64,000 nucleotides of DNA from Diadema setosum (GCA_033980235.1 CM067074.1:36019223-36083222), one strand, 5' to 3'. Shown: positions 21,074 through 34,699, counted from the stretch's first letter. Notes: generated by a model not told the origin, from the letters alone. Numbers and translations are program-made.

Positions 21074-23573
21074 TCTTCAGTAGGATGCAGACCCCTCATT
21101 CACCTCCTGTGGCAGTACCTGAGCTCTTAGACCCTCAAGTATGTTAATGTACTCTCTTGTAAAGCTCAATATAGCAGTTTGTACCACATTGCACAGTACC
21201 TATATTTTTACAGCTAGATATTCTACAATTGGCGCAAATGTAAAAGAGGTCATTTTCAATAACATTATTTCTTAAAAACTAATCATCTTCGTTTCATGGA
21301 GGCATAAAATTATTTTATCAAATTGTGACAAAGAGTTCTACCACACTCAGGATTAAACCAAGGGAAATCATTGATAGACTGATATCTCATATTTCGCCAG
21401 ATATTCATGCAAGCTTAGATTCCAAACGTCTGCTGCTTAAATTGTTAAGAAACTTTCATATTACAATGATATAGATGTTGTGAGTTTTCTTTAGTTTGTC
21501 TGCCCTCTCTACAAGGGAAATCTTGTAAGATTGCAATTGCTGATGTACATTATTTTTAACAAACATGAGAAAATGAACCAGCGGGAATCCAACTTGTCAT
21601 CGACTGCTTTTCCGGTAGCGACATTATACTATCCAGGCTATCCCTGGTTGCCGGCAGATAAACGATGAACTTGGAACAAAATACGCCTTGAACTACTTAA
21701 CATAACAATGTGGGAATTTCGGAGCTTGGGTATTTTTCCAAGTTTATCGTGTCATCTGCATCAGTTACACGGACATCGGGAAAACGGAGTTCGTGAGATC
21801 GTGAGCAAAGAAATACTTGACGGCGTTTTCTTTTGTGATAAACAATTCCTACAGTCATCTTTCAATAATTATGACAATAATGCAGTTGATAACCCTTTAC
21901 TTGCCACCTGTACTGTGTTAAGAACTGAGCAGCACACCCCTTGCCACTCTCTCTAATCTTCAAGTAGATGCCAATATCAGGGTTGGAGCTTTTTAAAGAC
22001 CTCCACCATACGCTGGTAAATTTCATTGAGATTTCAATTGGCAGTAATGCTATAATGAATGCAATATCTATTATGCAAATGTCATGTTGTATATCTATAC
22101 TTTTGTCGGAAATGAAATAAAATAAAATGAAAAGACAGGAATGCGATAAGTAGTATGTACAGGTCTACGTGCATGTTGTACTGTCGTATATTATGTTTCT
22201 CGTTTATGTTTCTACATGTTTCTATTATGGGTAAGATTGTGTACAACCATAATTTATAGGGCCTAAATACTTGTCAAAAGTGTATAGGGGGAGGGGCGGG
22301 GAAAAGTGATCAAAGAAGTAGACGTGTTTGGGGTGGGTAGAGGTAATCAGTAAAAAGAAAATCTGATTTCTTAATCAAATTATCAATAGGACCGATCCAG
22401 CTTCTCTAAAGGACATGAAACATTCTGGAAATTGCCCCCATAGAATCATGACAATAAATTAGATTATGACATTGATTTTGTGTTATAAATGATATTACAT
22501 GGACATAAAAGTTTAGAATTTCGTTTATATTTCTGAGGCGTTTTCCAGTATGGCATCGTTATATATACTTCCAATAATATGATCGATTACACACTGCCTT
22601 CGGGTGAAATCTTTCTATTCTATAGCCTTGCTTAGTGAAAGTGTCATGTTGTAATCACCGACTACCGTCCCCTACTTAAATCTGTACTCTTAGCATGATT
22701 ACTTCCTATAAAGAGTTAAATCTCCCCTCCACGAAAATGCATCTAACAAACTATTATCTCGTGGCTCGATGATTTTGTTTGAGGAAACCGTTTAGACTGG
22801 CCGTAGCCAATGTATCAATGTCGTAATCAACGAGTTTTTGAAAACGAGTCACGTACAGTTACTCTCTCTGACGCCTCCTTTTATTTTTTTTTTCTATTTT
22901 ATCCTGACATGACGTCATTAGCGGAAATTCATCTTGTCGTCTTGAATTCTGGTTACGTGTTTGCTGTACCAAAATAAAGCAGATGGGAATGTAAATAACA
23001 TTTAGAAATAACTTAATTAACTAAAAAGCATATTAAAAAAGCAATCAGAATGTAAAATCAGATATGTGAGAGGGAGGTGAATTCACATCCTGTAGTCAAT
23101 GCGCCTGTGTATTGTACATAGTTGTGCTTATCAAAGAAAGAAAAAATCTGCTACCATCGTTTTGATATTTTTTTTCTGTATTGGCTGTGATTTAGTGTTA
23201 TTCATTATTTACACGTCAGTCACAGAATAGAGACGAGAGGGTCTCACGCGGTATTAAAAAAAGTGGACTACCGCTTTTGGCTGCGTCATGCTATAATTAT
23301 GGAACTACCATGCCATTAGTATGGAGAGCGAAATCGCCTCACGCATGGTAAACTTATCTTCGCTCTGAATATGAGGACAAAGAAAACGTTTCACATCGCC
23401 GTATACTTTATGGCCAATGATTGGACACTAAACCATCGGCGGCTACTCATAGGCCCTCGTTATACATCTATACATTTTCTGCAAGCTAGAATCGTGTAAG
23501 ATCATTAAACTAAATGCATTTTGGCTAATGTGTGATCGGCCGTTCGCTTCACATTGATATTCTAATTCCTTCA
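21074..23573. other. Unassigned sequence
   Basis: A GAAATGAAATAAAATAAAATG tract split around 22110 may be a LINE tail, but no coding remnant precedes it. Otherwise nothing recognised. Confidence 0.4.
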
Positions 23574-23594
23574 CTATATATATATATATATATA
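23574..23594. repeat. (TA)n microsatellite
   Basis: About ten TA units. Confidence 0.95.
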
Positions 23595-23969
23595 GACCGC
23601 CGTCTCCAGACGTCTTTTGTGGTCAATGGGCTTCGTTGAGTCAGCCCAAATAGATAGGAAGATGCCAACTCCTTGAGTCAAACCTACTTCAGTGACATCA
23701 TCGGGAAGTCATCTTCCCACTAAAAACCACAGAATGGCGTCAGTTTCCCCACACTGTGGTGCTCTAAAAGCCGTGATAGCCCAATCGATATGTCTTCTTT
23801 TAAAGCACTTTACATTAGATTACTAAAATAGATCCCCCAACTAAAATATGGTTGCATTTGAATTCAGGCATTTGTATCTCAACAGGATAGTAGTCCCAAA
23901 TTTCAATAGCGAAAGTTTCCAAAATGGAAGATCTATTTCCGAATGCAGACGCAAAAGAGAATAAATGAA

Positions 23970-24300
23970 CGATTGAATAGATAAATAGATAAATAAATAC
24001 ATACATAAATGAATAAATAAATAAATAGATGAATAAATAAATAAATGAATAAATAAATGAAATAATAGATTAGTAAATAAATAAACAACTCTAATGAAAT
24101 GATCCGTCTTTCATTTTCTGATTCCATATTCTTAATGAACATGATTATCATTTTAACTTCACATTTAAGCCGCAGTATTCGATGTAGAAAGCGTATAATA
24201 AATGAAGAGATTTTTATATCATTATTATCATTATTAGCATTAGCATTATTAGCATTATCATTAGCATTTCTATTATAATTAGTATTATTATAATTATTTA
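23970..24300. repeat. AATA/GATA-type and ATTATC/ATTAGC microsatellites
   Basis: Tetranucleotide AAATA, AATG and GATA variants run from 23970 to 24085. A second tract of ATTATC/ATTAGC units occupies 24216-24300. Confidence 0.9.
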
Positions 24301-25850
24301 TTTGGCAATTCAACGTGAAATGCAAGAGGACATAGAGTACAGATAGAAAATCATGTTACATGATAAAGATTGTGGTGATTCTAAGTGTATACCGCTGGTT
24401 GCCAGGGGAGGAAAAGGCCAACTTAATCACCGAGGCTCGAGGCTCGAAATAATTATATTATAATATGAGCTAGTAATTAAGACAGCTAAAAACAGGTGGA
24501 TATGCCACAAGTAGGACACATCTTTCTATAATGTAATCAGAGCTTGTCAATTCAGACTCCATGTCATAAAAAATGATATGATACGAGAACTGTGGAGCAC
24601 ATGACCCGGCCGGCATAATAGCGAAAGCAGTCATTTTGCTACCCGATATTCTGGCTATGGGGGAAAAAACCCCACTAAAGCTCTCAGGGAAGCTTGCCCG
24701 CGCTCCTTCCATATTTGCGTTGCTTGACATCACCACAGCTTATTGTGTTCCTTATATTCTATCGCACGTCGTGATATGAACTATTAGTAACCATTCTCAT
24801 TCTAGAACGTGGACATGAGTAAAATAAATCACGTGACTTCGGCAAAAAGAACATCTCACTCATTCTTTGTAACTGGATCAGAACTGGCTTTTGTCCTCAT
24901 CGAATGTGAAGTGATTTCGGCGTGTTCTAAAATCGATGAAATTTGCCCTGTGTAAATGGAGTAAGAGCGCACGGCAGCGGGTGTGAAAGCTTGGATCCCC
25001 CCATAATCGATACTCTTACATTACCAGTCTCAGACATGTAGAATCCCTGAGGGAAGGGACATGTTACCTTCTTCTACGAAGGATGGGAGTGTCATCACGA
25101 AACTCTTTAGAACTGGGTCATTATAACATAAGGAAAACCTATATCGGCAATATCACCTGACAATATTACACCGCGCATTTTGCCATGTTATCAATAGGGC
25201 TGCAGCGGAAGTGGGGATCTGATCATGGCTCTTATGTTCCTTACAAAAACAGGAAGATTATTGGCAGTGATTTTCTAGCGTTCTTTTATGAATACTGAAT
25301 TCTCAATGTGCCTTAAAGTAGACTATTGGACAGACGGTAGACACACTGTGCATAAGGTGAAAGGGCTGTCTCCTGTTCAACATGGCATCATTCCTACTCA
25401 TTCTTATGTTTGTACGGATGTCTTGGGGACTCTGCCGCTCAGGTAGGGGGAGGGGAAGGAAAGGGAGGGAAGGGGTTGTTAGTTCTCATGGTTGGTCGAG
25501 TCAAGGTCATTACTCCTTCCTTTCTTTTCGTTGTTTGTTGCTGTTGTTGTTGTGTTTTATTCACTCTTTTAAGGTCACGACGACTACCTAGGAAGAAGCG
25601 CAGATAGTCAGTTATTTCAAACCTCTCTGGATTTATTCTTCAGTCCACATAATTTCATGCTAAGTTGACCAATATGATCAGACTAAAGATATGTCGCTTC
25701 TCTAGTATCCCTATCGTCAGTTTAGTTTCCTCGCCCACTATTTTTGCACCCCATACCTGTGTACACGCCTCGGTCCTCTCACCATTCAAGCGCTAGTCTC
25801 ATTGTCTAGTACTTTTCTGCGTACTGTCTCCAGGGCATCTCGTGACACAG
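24301..25850. other. Unassigned sequence
   Basis: No gene recognised. Confidence 0.5.
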
Positions 25851-25873
25851 CCCCCCCCCCCCCCCCCCCCCCC
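25851..25873. repeat. 23-C homopolymer
   Basis: An uninterrupted run of 23 C (poly-G on the minus strand), matching the 24-G run at 7139 in kind. No inverted partner was found nearby. Confidence 0.95.
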
Positions 25874-28187
25874 GAGTGGCCGATATGGTCAAAGAAAGAG
25901 GGCCGGTCCGTGAGAGGTCGTTTGCACTCTTCCAACACAGCTGCATACAGTCTTCCAGCAGTAGACGAAGTTCATGTCGCGGTAACAGTCATTCGTGCCT
26001 AGAGCCAATGTGGCGTATCCCACTCGGGATTAGCATTGTTGCGCGCCGACACGGCGCCGTTTGGTTGCACCATTGCAGCACATGGTATACGAGGGACATG
26101 AGTATGCTTTCAAAATATCGACTATCCTTGAAAAGAGACATAAATGCCTTGATTTTTAAGACTGTTGTGGATTCGGCTGACTGAGATGTTCAGATGTATA
26201 AAAAAAAAAAAAAACACACACACCTCAAGCACAAAACAGTTTTGAAGATTATGATATTGCCACTCCCCTGATGTGTACCTAAACGCTGAACGGATATTAC
26301 CCTGCTATTTTGCAGTTTCTGGAATATCTCTACAGTAACCCTACTTTTCTTTCCAAAGGGAATATGCAGTAAATGTACAAATTTCTGACTTTCAATGAGA
26401 GGTAGGCATAACGTGTTTGGTGTGTGAGAATGTCAATGCTGATTTCTCCGGGCTGTATTTGAATAGAGAAAGGTAAAGCTTGAATGACACTCACTATAAA
26501 TATAAATAGTATAATGGGAAAGTTAAAGTAGAAAGGAAACACTTAATGAATGATACCCACAATCGCAAAAGCCAGCAGGGGCATAACAGTCATCGAAAAG
26601 AGGTCTTATCAAAATTATAGATATAGCACTCTTTTGTGCAAGAATGCACAAGGGTATCTGATTAAATTTCGTTACAGTATTTATGCAAGATATCTTTTGC
26701 AGTGACTGTACCTACTCGTGAAGGGGATATCGAGGAGATATCAGAATAACACACGTCGTCATTAAACACTGGACCCTGGATGAGAATTTTTATTGAGCTT
26801 TACATCAAAAGCTTTTAGCTCAGAGGAAGGCAGGAGGCGAGAGGCGAAAGTGGCTTCAAGTACCATCAGGAGCGAGTGATATTTCCTGAGAGTTCCGCCT
26901 TTTCTTTCAAGTTACCCTCGGTTGCTAGGTTATCAAGGTATGATCGTCAGCAGGGAAAGTCTAAATCACAACAAACCATACTACACAAGTCTTCGCTTTG
27001 CGGTCGAATCTCAAGTCTTATTACTTGACGGGAAATTCTTCTAGGATGTCTCTATAATAGGCGTAAGAACAGAGTACTGAGATTACTTTAAGAAGGGTTT
27101 TTTTGTTACTGTACCGCAGTGTTTTTGTTTTTTGTTTCTTCTAGGTTGTTGTTGTTTTCTCAATATCGCAACAGAACTCACAAACTGCATTATATGTCCA
27201 TGTAATTACTGAATGATTATACTTATTACCATACTTACCCTCCAGTCACACGTAGACAACAAAGGTTGCGTTACCGCTTAAGAGTAGTGGGCATTGGTTT
27301 CAGACTCTGGTATTCACTTCTTCCAGGAATCTGTGACGGAATACAGAATAATGCAGTGAGAATTGTATGGCCTCAGGTAATGCCAGAGGGATATACATTA
27401 AACTATTCATTTCCCCCGTTCACCGGGGGTCGGAGGGTTAACAGGTTTGCAAGAACAAAATACTTCGTTGACGATGGTTGTGTCTTTGTCCCCCCCCCCC
27501 CCCATTTACTTCATCTACTCCCTCTCTCTCTCTCTCTCTAACTCTATCTTCTTCTTCTTTTTTTTTCAATTCCTATTTCTTCTCTCTGTCTTTGTGTCCT
27601 TCCTTTTCTCCGGCATTCTCTTTTTTATCTTTCTTTATTTTTTTTTCGCGTCATGTATGGTGTTACTTGGATTACTATTTCACGGAAGTAAAGAGCGGTT
27701 CTATATCGGAGCGTCTTTGTTCGTGTTTTGACAGGCTAACTGCGTAAGACGTGCGTGCTCAAGGCGAGTTAGTGAGGCAATGTCCTTATGATGGAACCAG
27801 CAATCGAATCTAACCTTGATACAACAGCTTTCCTCAATGTTCCTTACGTCTATAACACTATATTATGTACTACGAATAAAGAGACGCTAAAATGTACTTT
27901 CGCACAAATCGTAAATTTAATTCTCTTAACAACAATGATCATAACATCCCAAAATGACCTTTAAGGGTCAGTTTTGTAAATTAGAATGTTCCCTCGTCAT
28001 AGCCACCATGGCGCCCCTTTTCACACATGCATACACACACAGACACAAACACACTGCTTGCCTGTGGTGTATATACATTCTCTGTATATCCCCCAATACT
28101 ACTTACGTCATTATTCAGCAGATACCAGAGTTTGAAAGAATGAAATGGAAAGAGATAAAGACAGTGGTTTATATATTACTTAGTTAT
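25874..28187. other. Unassigned sequence with C-run and CT tracts
   Basis: A 14-C run lies at 27490-27503, followed by CT- and T-rich sequence to about 27650. No gene recognised. Confidence 0.5.
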
Positions 28188-28558
28188 AGGGAGATAATTT
28201 TGCTCAGTCGGTAGCGCTTCTATCTCCAGATCCAAAGGACCCGGGTTCAGTTCCCCGACTGAGCAATGTTGTGTGTAATCATAACGTCCCCTCTAGCAAG
28301 AGCTAAAAACACTCTGTCTCTCGGATAGGACATAAAATAGAGGTTCCGTGCGTGAGAGAGTCACAATTACTCATGCACGTAAAAGATCCCACTTCATTCA
28401 TTCATCGCAAAGAACAGGGTGCATAACCAGGTGAAGTGATCACATCCTGATATCAGGGAGGTCACCTAGCTCCCTGCTCACATCCAACTGGACCCCTTGG
28501 AAGATCACCTACTGCGGCTGACTATGGGCTATCCAGTCATCTTCTTAAGTGAAACAAT
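28188..28558 (+). mobile_element. tRNA-derived SINE with A and B boxes
   Basis: An internal RNA polymerase III promoter is clear: A box TTGCTCAGTCGGTAGCGCT (from 28200) and B box GGTTCAGTTCC (28244-28254), with CCCGACTGAGCAA closing the tRNA-like head. Downstream comes a long unrelated body including GCACGTAAAAGATCCCA (about 28375), typical of invertebrate SINE bodies, and an A-rich tail, AAACAATAAAACAAAC, near 28550. It is about 370 bp long. Confidence 0.8.
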
Positions 28559-30600
28559 AAAACAAACAAGCAACCTACAGCTTGATGTGTCGGAATATCC
28601 CCAAGTGCTCCATAGGTAAAGTAGCATGTAACTTTAATGCTGTAATGATTATTTGATGGGACAATGAAGGTAGCATGATGAACTCCCGGCTGATAGTGAT
28701 TCTCTTCACACTCTACGTGTTGCATATTCAAGTACCGTGACATCGAAACCACTAATGAATTCCGTTGTTTAGTTTTATGTATATCGGGCGGTGTCTTTAG
28801 CTAAACAATATTCTGTGTCGGCATGGTCGGCCTATTTGAGTTTGGAGTTATTGGAGTTTGTAATGACACACCTCTCGCGGTTTTCGTATTTCGTCCTTCG
28901 AGTTCACCTCATCTCTTCTATTTCTTTTTGATAGAAATAACTGACCTTTTGAATGGTTCTCTTTTCATCTAATACCTTGTTTTTGATGGACAAACTGAAT
29001 TTCCCTTCTGATTATCTTCCAGTTGCTTGGACTTTATAGTGTACTTCTAAAAATAGCACGTGTTCTTGGTTACCAATATAAGGAAATACACTGTCCCCAA
29101 TGTTGTAACAGGTTGGCTAGGTCAAGGGGCCGGGGCTCCAAGGTAAAGAAACGGTAAAGTAGACATGTCTTGACGCCTAGAAGTGGCAGTAGTTTCAAGG
29201 GCGTTAACGCTCAATAGTTTCTTTCCTGTTATCCGTCAAATTTTCAAAGTGTGGCTTTTGCAGCCATTAGGAAAGTAAAATTCCAAGCTCAGTTCAAGAC
29301 CACAGATCGGTTAGCGGTATCGAAAAAAAAAATCATTACGCTATTTTCTTTTCAGATCTTTGACAATGTAGACCTCGGGGTCTAAATAAAGCACATTATA
29401 ATGTCGATTTCAGATAAATATCTGATATATAAATAAATAAATTATACAAATAATATATTTCAAAACAATCGTGATTTTTTTTTTTTGGCCGTTTTGAACA
29501 TGTGGAAAAGACACACTTCTGTTGGAGTTCTATAGTATATTTGAGAACATTGATTACGCAGACATTTTGCAGTTACACTTATCTTTGTGGTTCTCACTAC
29601 GATTGCGAGCAAATATAACCGTGATGCCGTGCCGTATTTCATGATGAAATGAATTGAAATAAAATAAAACTTCTGCGTCATAATTAAGCTTCTGATCAAC
29701 ACATTCCAAATTCATATCGGCAATCCAGTTGTCACAGTGTCACTTAGGCCCTATAATACCTCCGTTGATTATAATTTGTAGTTAATTTGTTTACATTTAT
29801 GAAAATAAAATGAAAAAGCCTTCCATCTCACATAAAATGAGACAATTCACGATATTACAAAATGTATAATCATACGCATGTGGAAACTTGCTTCCTGAAA
29901 CGGATAATCTCTTGGAATTCTTAACAAACATTGACATTTTTCATTTAAGGATTTTGTTTTCACCAGAAATCGAACAAACAAACAAGCCTACGATACTTCT
30001 GCTCTATAATATGTCAAAGTGATCTGTAGACAACCAGAGCCGGTTTATTTTGTCCCTTCAGTTTCTATTTCTATCTTGGAGATAATAGTTAGAATACCTG
30101 TCAACCGCTGCAGCAGGTCCATGACAGATGCAAGTTTTATACCACACAATCCGGGCATTAAGCTTCGCTTCCAGTTACGCTCTGGATTTAGCGTCTCTCA
30201 GCAGGCTAATACCACGCATTTCGTATCCGTGATGGCGCCACACACGGTTCAGTTTGCCTATAGCCAGTTTTCGCACACATTGCACAATCTAGATTTGCTT
30301 TGAACTCACATGTCAACAAGGTACATAATCAAGCAGATGTAATGGAAATAGATTTATAATGATCTACTGCGACTCAGGCTGTCGGACATACAGGGCGAAG
30401 ACTGGATTTTCAAGATATACGTTAAACTGTAAGTTGGCGATCTAGAACTTGTCTCTTATTGGAAAAATTTGTGTAATCAAAACTCTATTATTGCCGCAGT
30501 TTTTATAATATATATTTTCTGTATTGTGTATTAAAATCCCTAAGATATATCCCTAAGACCTTAATTCCTTATTTTATTTTATAAATTCATTTGGAATGGA
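28559..30600. other. Unassigned sequence
   Basis: No gene recognised. A GAAATGAATTGAAATAAAAT stretch near 29650 could be a LINE tail without its body. Confidence 0.4.
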
Positions 30601-30639
30601 GGTACAGACAGGGTTAAGAGGGTTTATATAATGCAACGA

Positions 30640-32157
30640 TTTTACTATGGGTGTCTAAAAAGGATTGACCCTTATGTATTCTCTATGGCACAGAAATTAA
30701 CATGAGTGAAACTATGTGAAAGTTATGATAGTGTGTGGAAATTGATAGAAAAGTCCTTCTTAGATAATATTTCAATGCCATTAGAGATATTTTATGGAAA
30801 TCTTATGCACCAGAAACAGTGCTTAACCAGTTAAGATGTACCCAGCTTGTAGATTCAATTAGAAAATGGTATTATTTTTAGGGATAAGGCATGCATGAAA
30901 GAGTTTGGTTATGATTATTGATATTTGGGTTCGCTGCAATGCATCTGGTTCAACAAAAACATTCGATCAAAGTCTCAGCAATACTTGTTTTTTTTTTTTT
31001 TTATGAGGACTGGTTTGAAAAAGGTATCATTTTTATTAGTGATCTTCTTAAACCACTCCACCCTGATTGTAAATTATTTGAGGAGTTAGTTCTTGACTAT
31101 GATATTTCACCTTTAGGAAGAAGGAAATATAATTTTTTGTTACAGAATATTCCTGCCCCATGGCTGGATGGGTTAACTTCAGGTACGGTGGATTCAGACA
31201 TTTATGCTGACATAACTATAGAGAAATTATTAGAGTGTAAGAAAGTTACCAGGTATGCATATTCTATACTTTTTGAAGAATGTAATCCCGACGAAAGTAT
31301 TTCGTTTTAGAATGATTTTTGTCCACCTCCTGGCAATATGGATGTAGACTGGAAGAAAATACACATTTCGAATTTCAAATGTACTATAGATAGTCGACTT
31401 AGATCATTTTATTTTAATTTTTTCATAAATTCATTGCATTTAATGCTTTCCTTTTTAAAATAAAAAGGAAAGATTCCCCCAACTGTACATTTTGTGAGAG
31501 AGAACCTGAAACCATAGTCCATGTGTTTTGTGAATGCTCAGTGGTTAAACTTTTATGGAATGAGCTTCTGTTATCAATAATCAGAAACAGCTGCTAAATA
31601 ATATAAACACTTGTAATGCGCCGGTATCCATCATGAATAGATGGTCATGGCGTAAGAAAGAGAGGCAGAAAGAAATACCAGTGAAAAAGAGGTATAAAGA
31701 AATAAAGGAAATGTTTACGAAAAAGCTTGTCTAAAAGGAGAGATATAACCATCTCTCCTTTTGAGAAGGTGTTTGGGATTCAAGGTGACAAATTTTTGAC
31801 TTTTATATTTTTGGCTTTGAAATGTTATAATTTATACTGCTGCAAACTTAGTAGCAAAATCCCCAATTTTGTGGAATTCAGAGCACGTTTGAAGGATATT
31901 AAGGACGCATAATTTTATATATCAAAGAAAAATGGTAAACTGCCTCTGCATTTTAAAAATGGAAGTTTGATATAAAATTTCACCTTTGTGTTTTATTTAG
32001 CATCTGCTGTGATATCATCTTGAACTTATTTTTTTTGACTTGTTATTATGTTTTTTTTTCTCTTTTTTTTTGCTGCTCTGTATAATCATGTGAATTATAA
32101 CTCTGATTTGTTTGATTCGTTTTTTGATCTGTTCAATAAAAACTTCAAAGAAAAAAA
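30640..32157 (+). mobile_element. Decayed Tx1/L1-like LINE, C-terminal half and 3' UTR
   Basis: Broken frames on the plus strand encode the region after the reverse transcriptase of a non-LTR retrotransposon. IRDILWKSYAPE leads to WFEKGIIFISDLLKP and KYNFLLQNIPAPWLDG (about 31010-31170). Then follows a zf-RVT-like zinc finger, CTFCEREPETIVHVFCEC (31484-31540), with C-x2-C and H-x4-C spacing. The last open block, ending PNFVEFRARLKDIKDA (to 31912), is the usual C-terminus. A 3' UTR ends in CAATAAAAACTTCAAAG plus A at about 32157. Several stops and a frame change show it is dead; the 5' part, including the reverse-transcriptase core, is missing. Confidence 0.85.
31446..31472. other. Perfect hairpin inside the LINE
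   Basis: CTTTCCTTTTTA and its exact reverse complement are separated by a few bases, giving 12-bp arms. It may be a local duplication within the decayed element. Confidence 0.6.
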
Positions 32158-32413
32158 GGATTTTCAAGATATATATTTTTAATATAATATTTACCGCAAT
32201 AGCTCTTTCAATAGAAGCAAGTATATACAGAGTCACAAAACTGACTTTTCAACTATTATAATGAGTATTATGATATATCATGCACCCACACGTGGAGGTG
32301 TGTTTTTTGTTTTATTAACCAATTAACCCTCTGTGTTTACTACATGTCCATAGGAATGTGTTAAATTTGTCCACATTTGACTCATTGGCATAGAAAGGTT
32401 TAGAGTGCATGTA
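32158..32413. other. Unassigned spacer
   Basis: A/T-rich spacer between the LINE and the G+C-rich element. Confidence 0.4.
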
Positions 32414-32800
32414 ATGCCCAAGTCACATATAAACACGGATGCTCAAGGATCTACACGGTGATCCGGGGACGTCCGGGGATATCCGGGGAGATCCGGGATT
32501 TTGGTATGACTGTACACACGGTATCAACACGGTAGCTACACGGATAAGGCCGGAAGAGCGCGGCGTCTACACGGACAAACACGGCATCTACACGGATGAA
32601 CACGGCATCTACACGGCAGCCACACGGACCACCCCGGATTGCTCTGCCAACACCATGAACACGGCAATCCCCGGATGACGCCGGATGTTTTTGACCTCCA
32701 AAAGTTGCCGTGTTGGCCTCCCGGCGTCAACACGGATCTCTCCCCGGATCAGATCCGGGGTGGTCCGGGGTGATACGGAATGTCTATGTGACTGGGGCAT
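32414..32800. mobile_element. G+C-rich inverted-repeat element with CCGGGG and ACACGG arrays
   Basis: The ends are inverted copies: ATGCCCAAGTCACATATAAA on the left and, reverse complemented, ATGCCCCAGTCACATAGACA on the right. Inside, GATCCGGGG-type units repeat at 11-12 bp (32459-32497) and again on the right in both orientations (about 32738-32772). The middle holds more than ten copies of ACACGG, mostly about 12 bp apart (TCTACACGGATGAACACGGC). The frames here are artefacts of the repeats. The superfamily is unknown and no target duplication is clear. Confidence 0.7.
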
Positions 32801-33604
32801 AAAATTCTACTGCTGCCCTGCCTCACTCTGGGATCATCTCCTATGGGGAAAGATATTGGGATAACACTGAGTGAAATTGCTTGATGAAGCAAATTATGTT
32901 CTTGTCACACACAAAAAAAAAAATGTCGAAAACTGAGAGGAAAGCGCATCATTCTGCAACTTAATTATGATTTGTATAATAAGCAATATTTCTGAAGAAC
33001 GTAAAGTGCAACTTGCAGGCAGTTTTCAAGTAGTGTATAATTATTATTTTTTTTTTTCGTTAAAACATCGGCAGCTGCAGCAGATGTCTTCGGAAATTCC
33101 CCATGCCCTCTTCAGTAATTGTTTGTCTGTCTATAATGATAGATAGGTCACATAATGGGATGTGAATGAAAGATGAACTGTGCCATAAAATGATTGTAAT
33201 TGGGAATGCTAAACTCCAGCATGGCCGGCGTGTTGTAGTTCTCTGCTTGTTATCTGCCAATCAATTGTTGTTGTTGTTTTTTTTTTGCTTGTTGCCAGTA
33301 ATTGCGTCTATTTCATGTGACCAAAAAGAGAAGCAATGGAATACACTCATGAACAAATTACACTTTTATAATGTCCTGTCGATACATTTGCTTCAAATAA
33401 AAAAAGGTGTCCCTCAATTGTGTTCTACAGTTCTGATTTTTAGGGTAAAAGAAAATAGATATTTCCATGTCTAAGAAAGGAGAGGAAGAAGGGGGAAAAA
33501 AGAAAGAAAGGGAAAGTCGAAAATAATAGACCTAAAGGCCAAAATTGTATTTGGTAGCAACCTCAACTATTGTAAAACAACCTCAACTACTGTGAAACAA
33601 CGGG
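32801..33604. other. Unassigned sequence
   Basis: A 20-bp tandem duplication (CAACCTCAACTATTGTAAAA and variant) lies at about 33559-33600. Nothing else recognised. Confidence 0.5.
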
Positions 33605-33880
33605 GTAAAAGAAATAAAATCTCGTTTGGCTTCATTTGCTCACCGACTGATTATTATCCATGAAAACAGGCGTCACGGCACTTGACAATAATGGATTTGT
33701 GATCTGGATTTTGTTGGATTGTCTCACTTCCCTGTTTGAACCCTACTATACCATTAATCATGACATGCTCTTAGACAACCTTAGTATATTCCATTACGGT
33801 ATTAGCAGGAAAGTCGTGAAGTGGCTCATAAATTACTTTAACAAAGAACTGGTTTTCTTTTTAGTGTTGTGAATATTACA
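33605..33880 (+). pseudogene. Decayed reverse-transcriptase fragment (CR1/Jockey-like LINE)
   Basis: The frame from 33660 encodes ALDNNGFVIWILLD, then TINHDMLLDNL, HYGIS and KWLINYF. This is the conserved palm segment of CR1/Jockey-type reverse transcriptases (family pattern ALDNN-LD-FDTINH-LL-L-HYGI-W-SYL). The aspartate of the metal-binding segment is present in ILLD, but the following F/D stretch is disrupted by extra residues. No YxDD box was found. Downstream sequence to about 34680 holds faint, heavily broken C-terminal similarity. Confidence 0.65.
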
Positions 33881-34699
33881 AAATAGAACGCAGCTTACTG
33901 AAGAAATCCCTTTTTGATCCCATTGTTCCTTGAATGGTTCCAAAAACTAAGTGATTACTATATTAGTTAGTCGTTTATATCACTAGCAAATGATTGCATT
34001 TTGTCTTTCCAAGCCTTCAGAAGTTCAGTTGTTAGTCTCTCCTTTGCGTTACAGTCAATAATAGGAGCACCTGTGGCTATAAAAACCAGTACCAGTCGGT
34101 TTTATTTGACAGTATTGACGCAATTTAGTTCAGTTCATGCAAAGGGACCGGCTGGCATATTGAAATGATCGTCTCTAAAACGGACATGTTGCAAACCATG
34201 AAGGAAGAACAGACATTTTGAAAATTACTTCGTTAGAATCTATCAGGGTTTATTGTTGTCAATATCATCTGAACAACCATGCGAGCAATGTTAACACATG
34301 TGTCAAGAAGCATTCGACTTTTATAAAAGCAGCAGTCCGTCTTGTTATAAACTTTACAATTTCTATTTCAACTTCAAATTGTGGGATCTATACCCTTCTT
34401 GCTTGAGGCTACTCCTGCGAGTCTATAAAGAGACTCTATGCATTCCTGAGCTATAAGAAACAACTAGAAAAAAATGTTTTACATACAGATCCTTGTTACA
34501 AAATAAACTGCTAAAGATACATTTGTTACCTTTTGAATCATAGCGCGTTTATATCTACAAACTGGCAATCATCCAGTAAGAGTTGGCAGTCGACCACTTA
34601 ACAAAAAGAGATCGTACAGATTCTCAAACAAAAGACAACCTATTGCTGGCATGAAATGTTTTCCCTCCTTATGTTTTGATCATCCAGATTAACATGTAC

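Noticed and set aside
26330..26542. Signal-peptide-like frame (FNFPIILFIFIVSVIQALP)
   Set aside because: It begins with GTG rather than ATG and has no supporting splice sites or homology.
28200..28262. Functional tRNA gene
   Set aside because: The A and B boxes are good, but no cloverleaf with paired acceptor and anticodon stems forms, and a long SINE body follows.
32439..32733. Open frames in both strands at 32.4-32.7 kb
   Set aside because: They arise from the stop-poor short repeats (ACACGG, CCGGGG) of the element.
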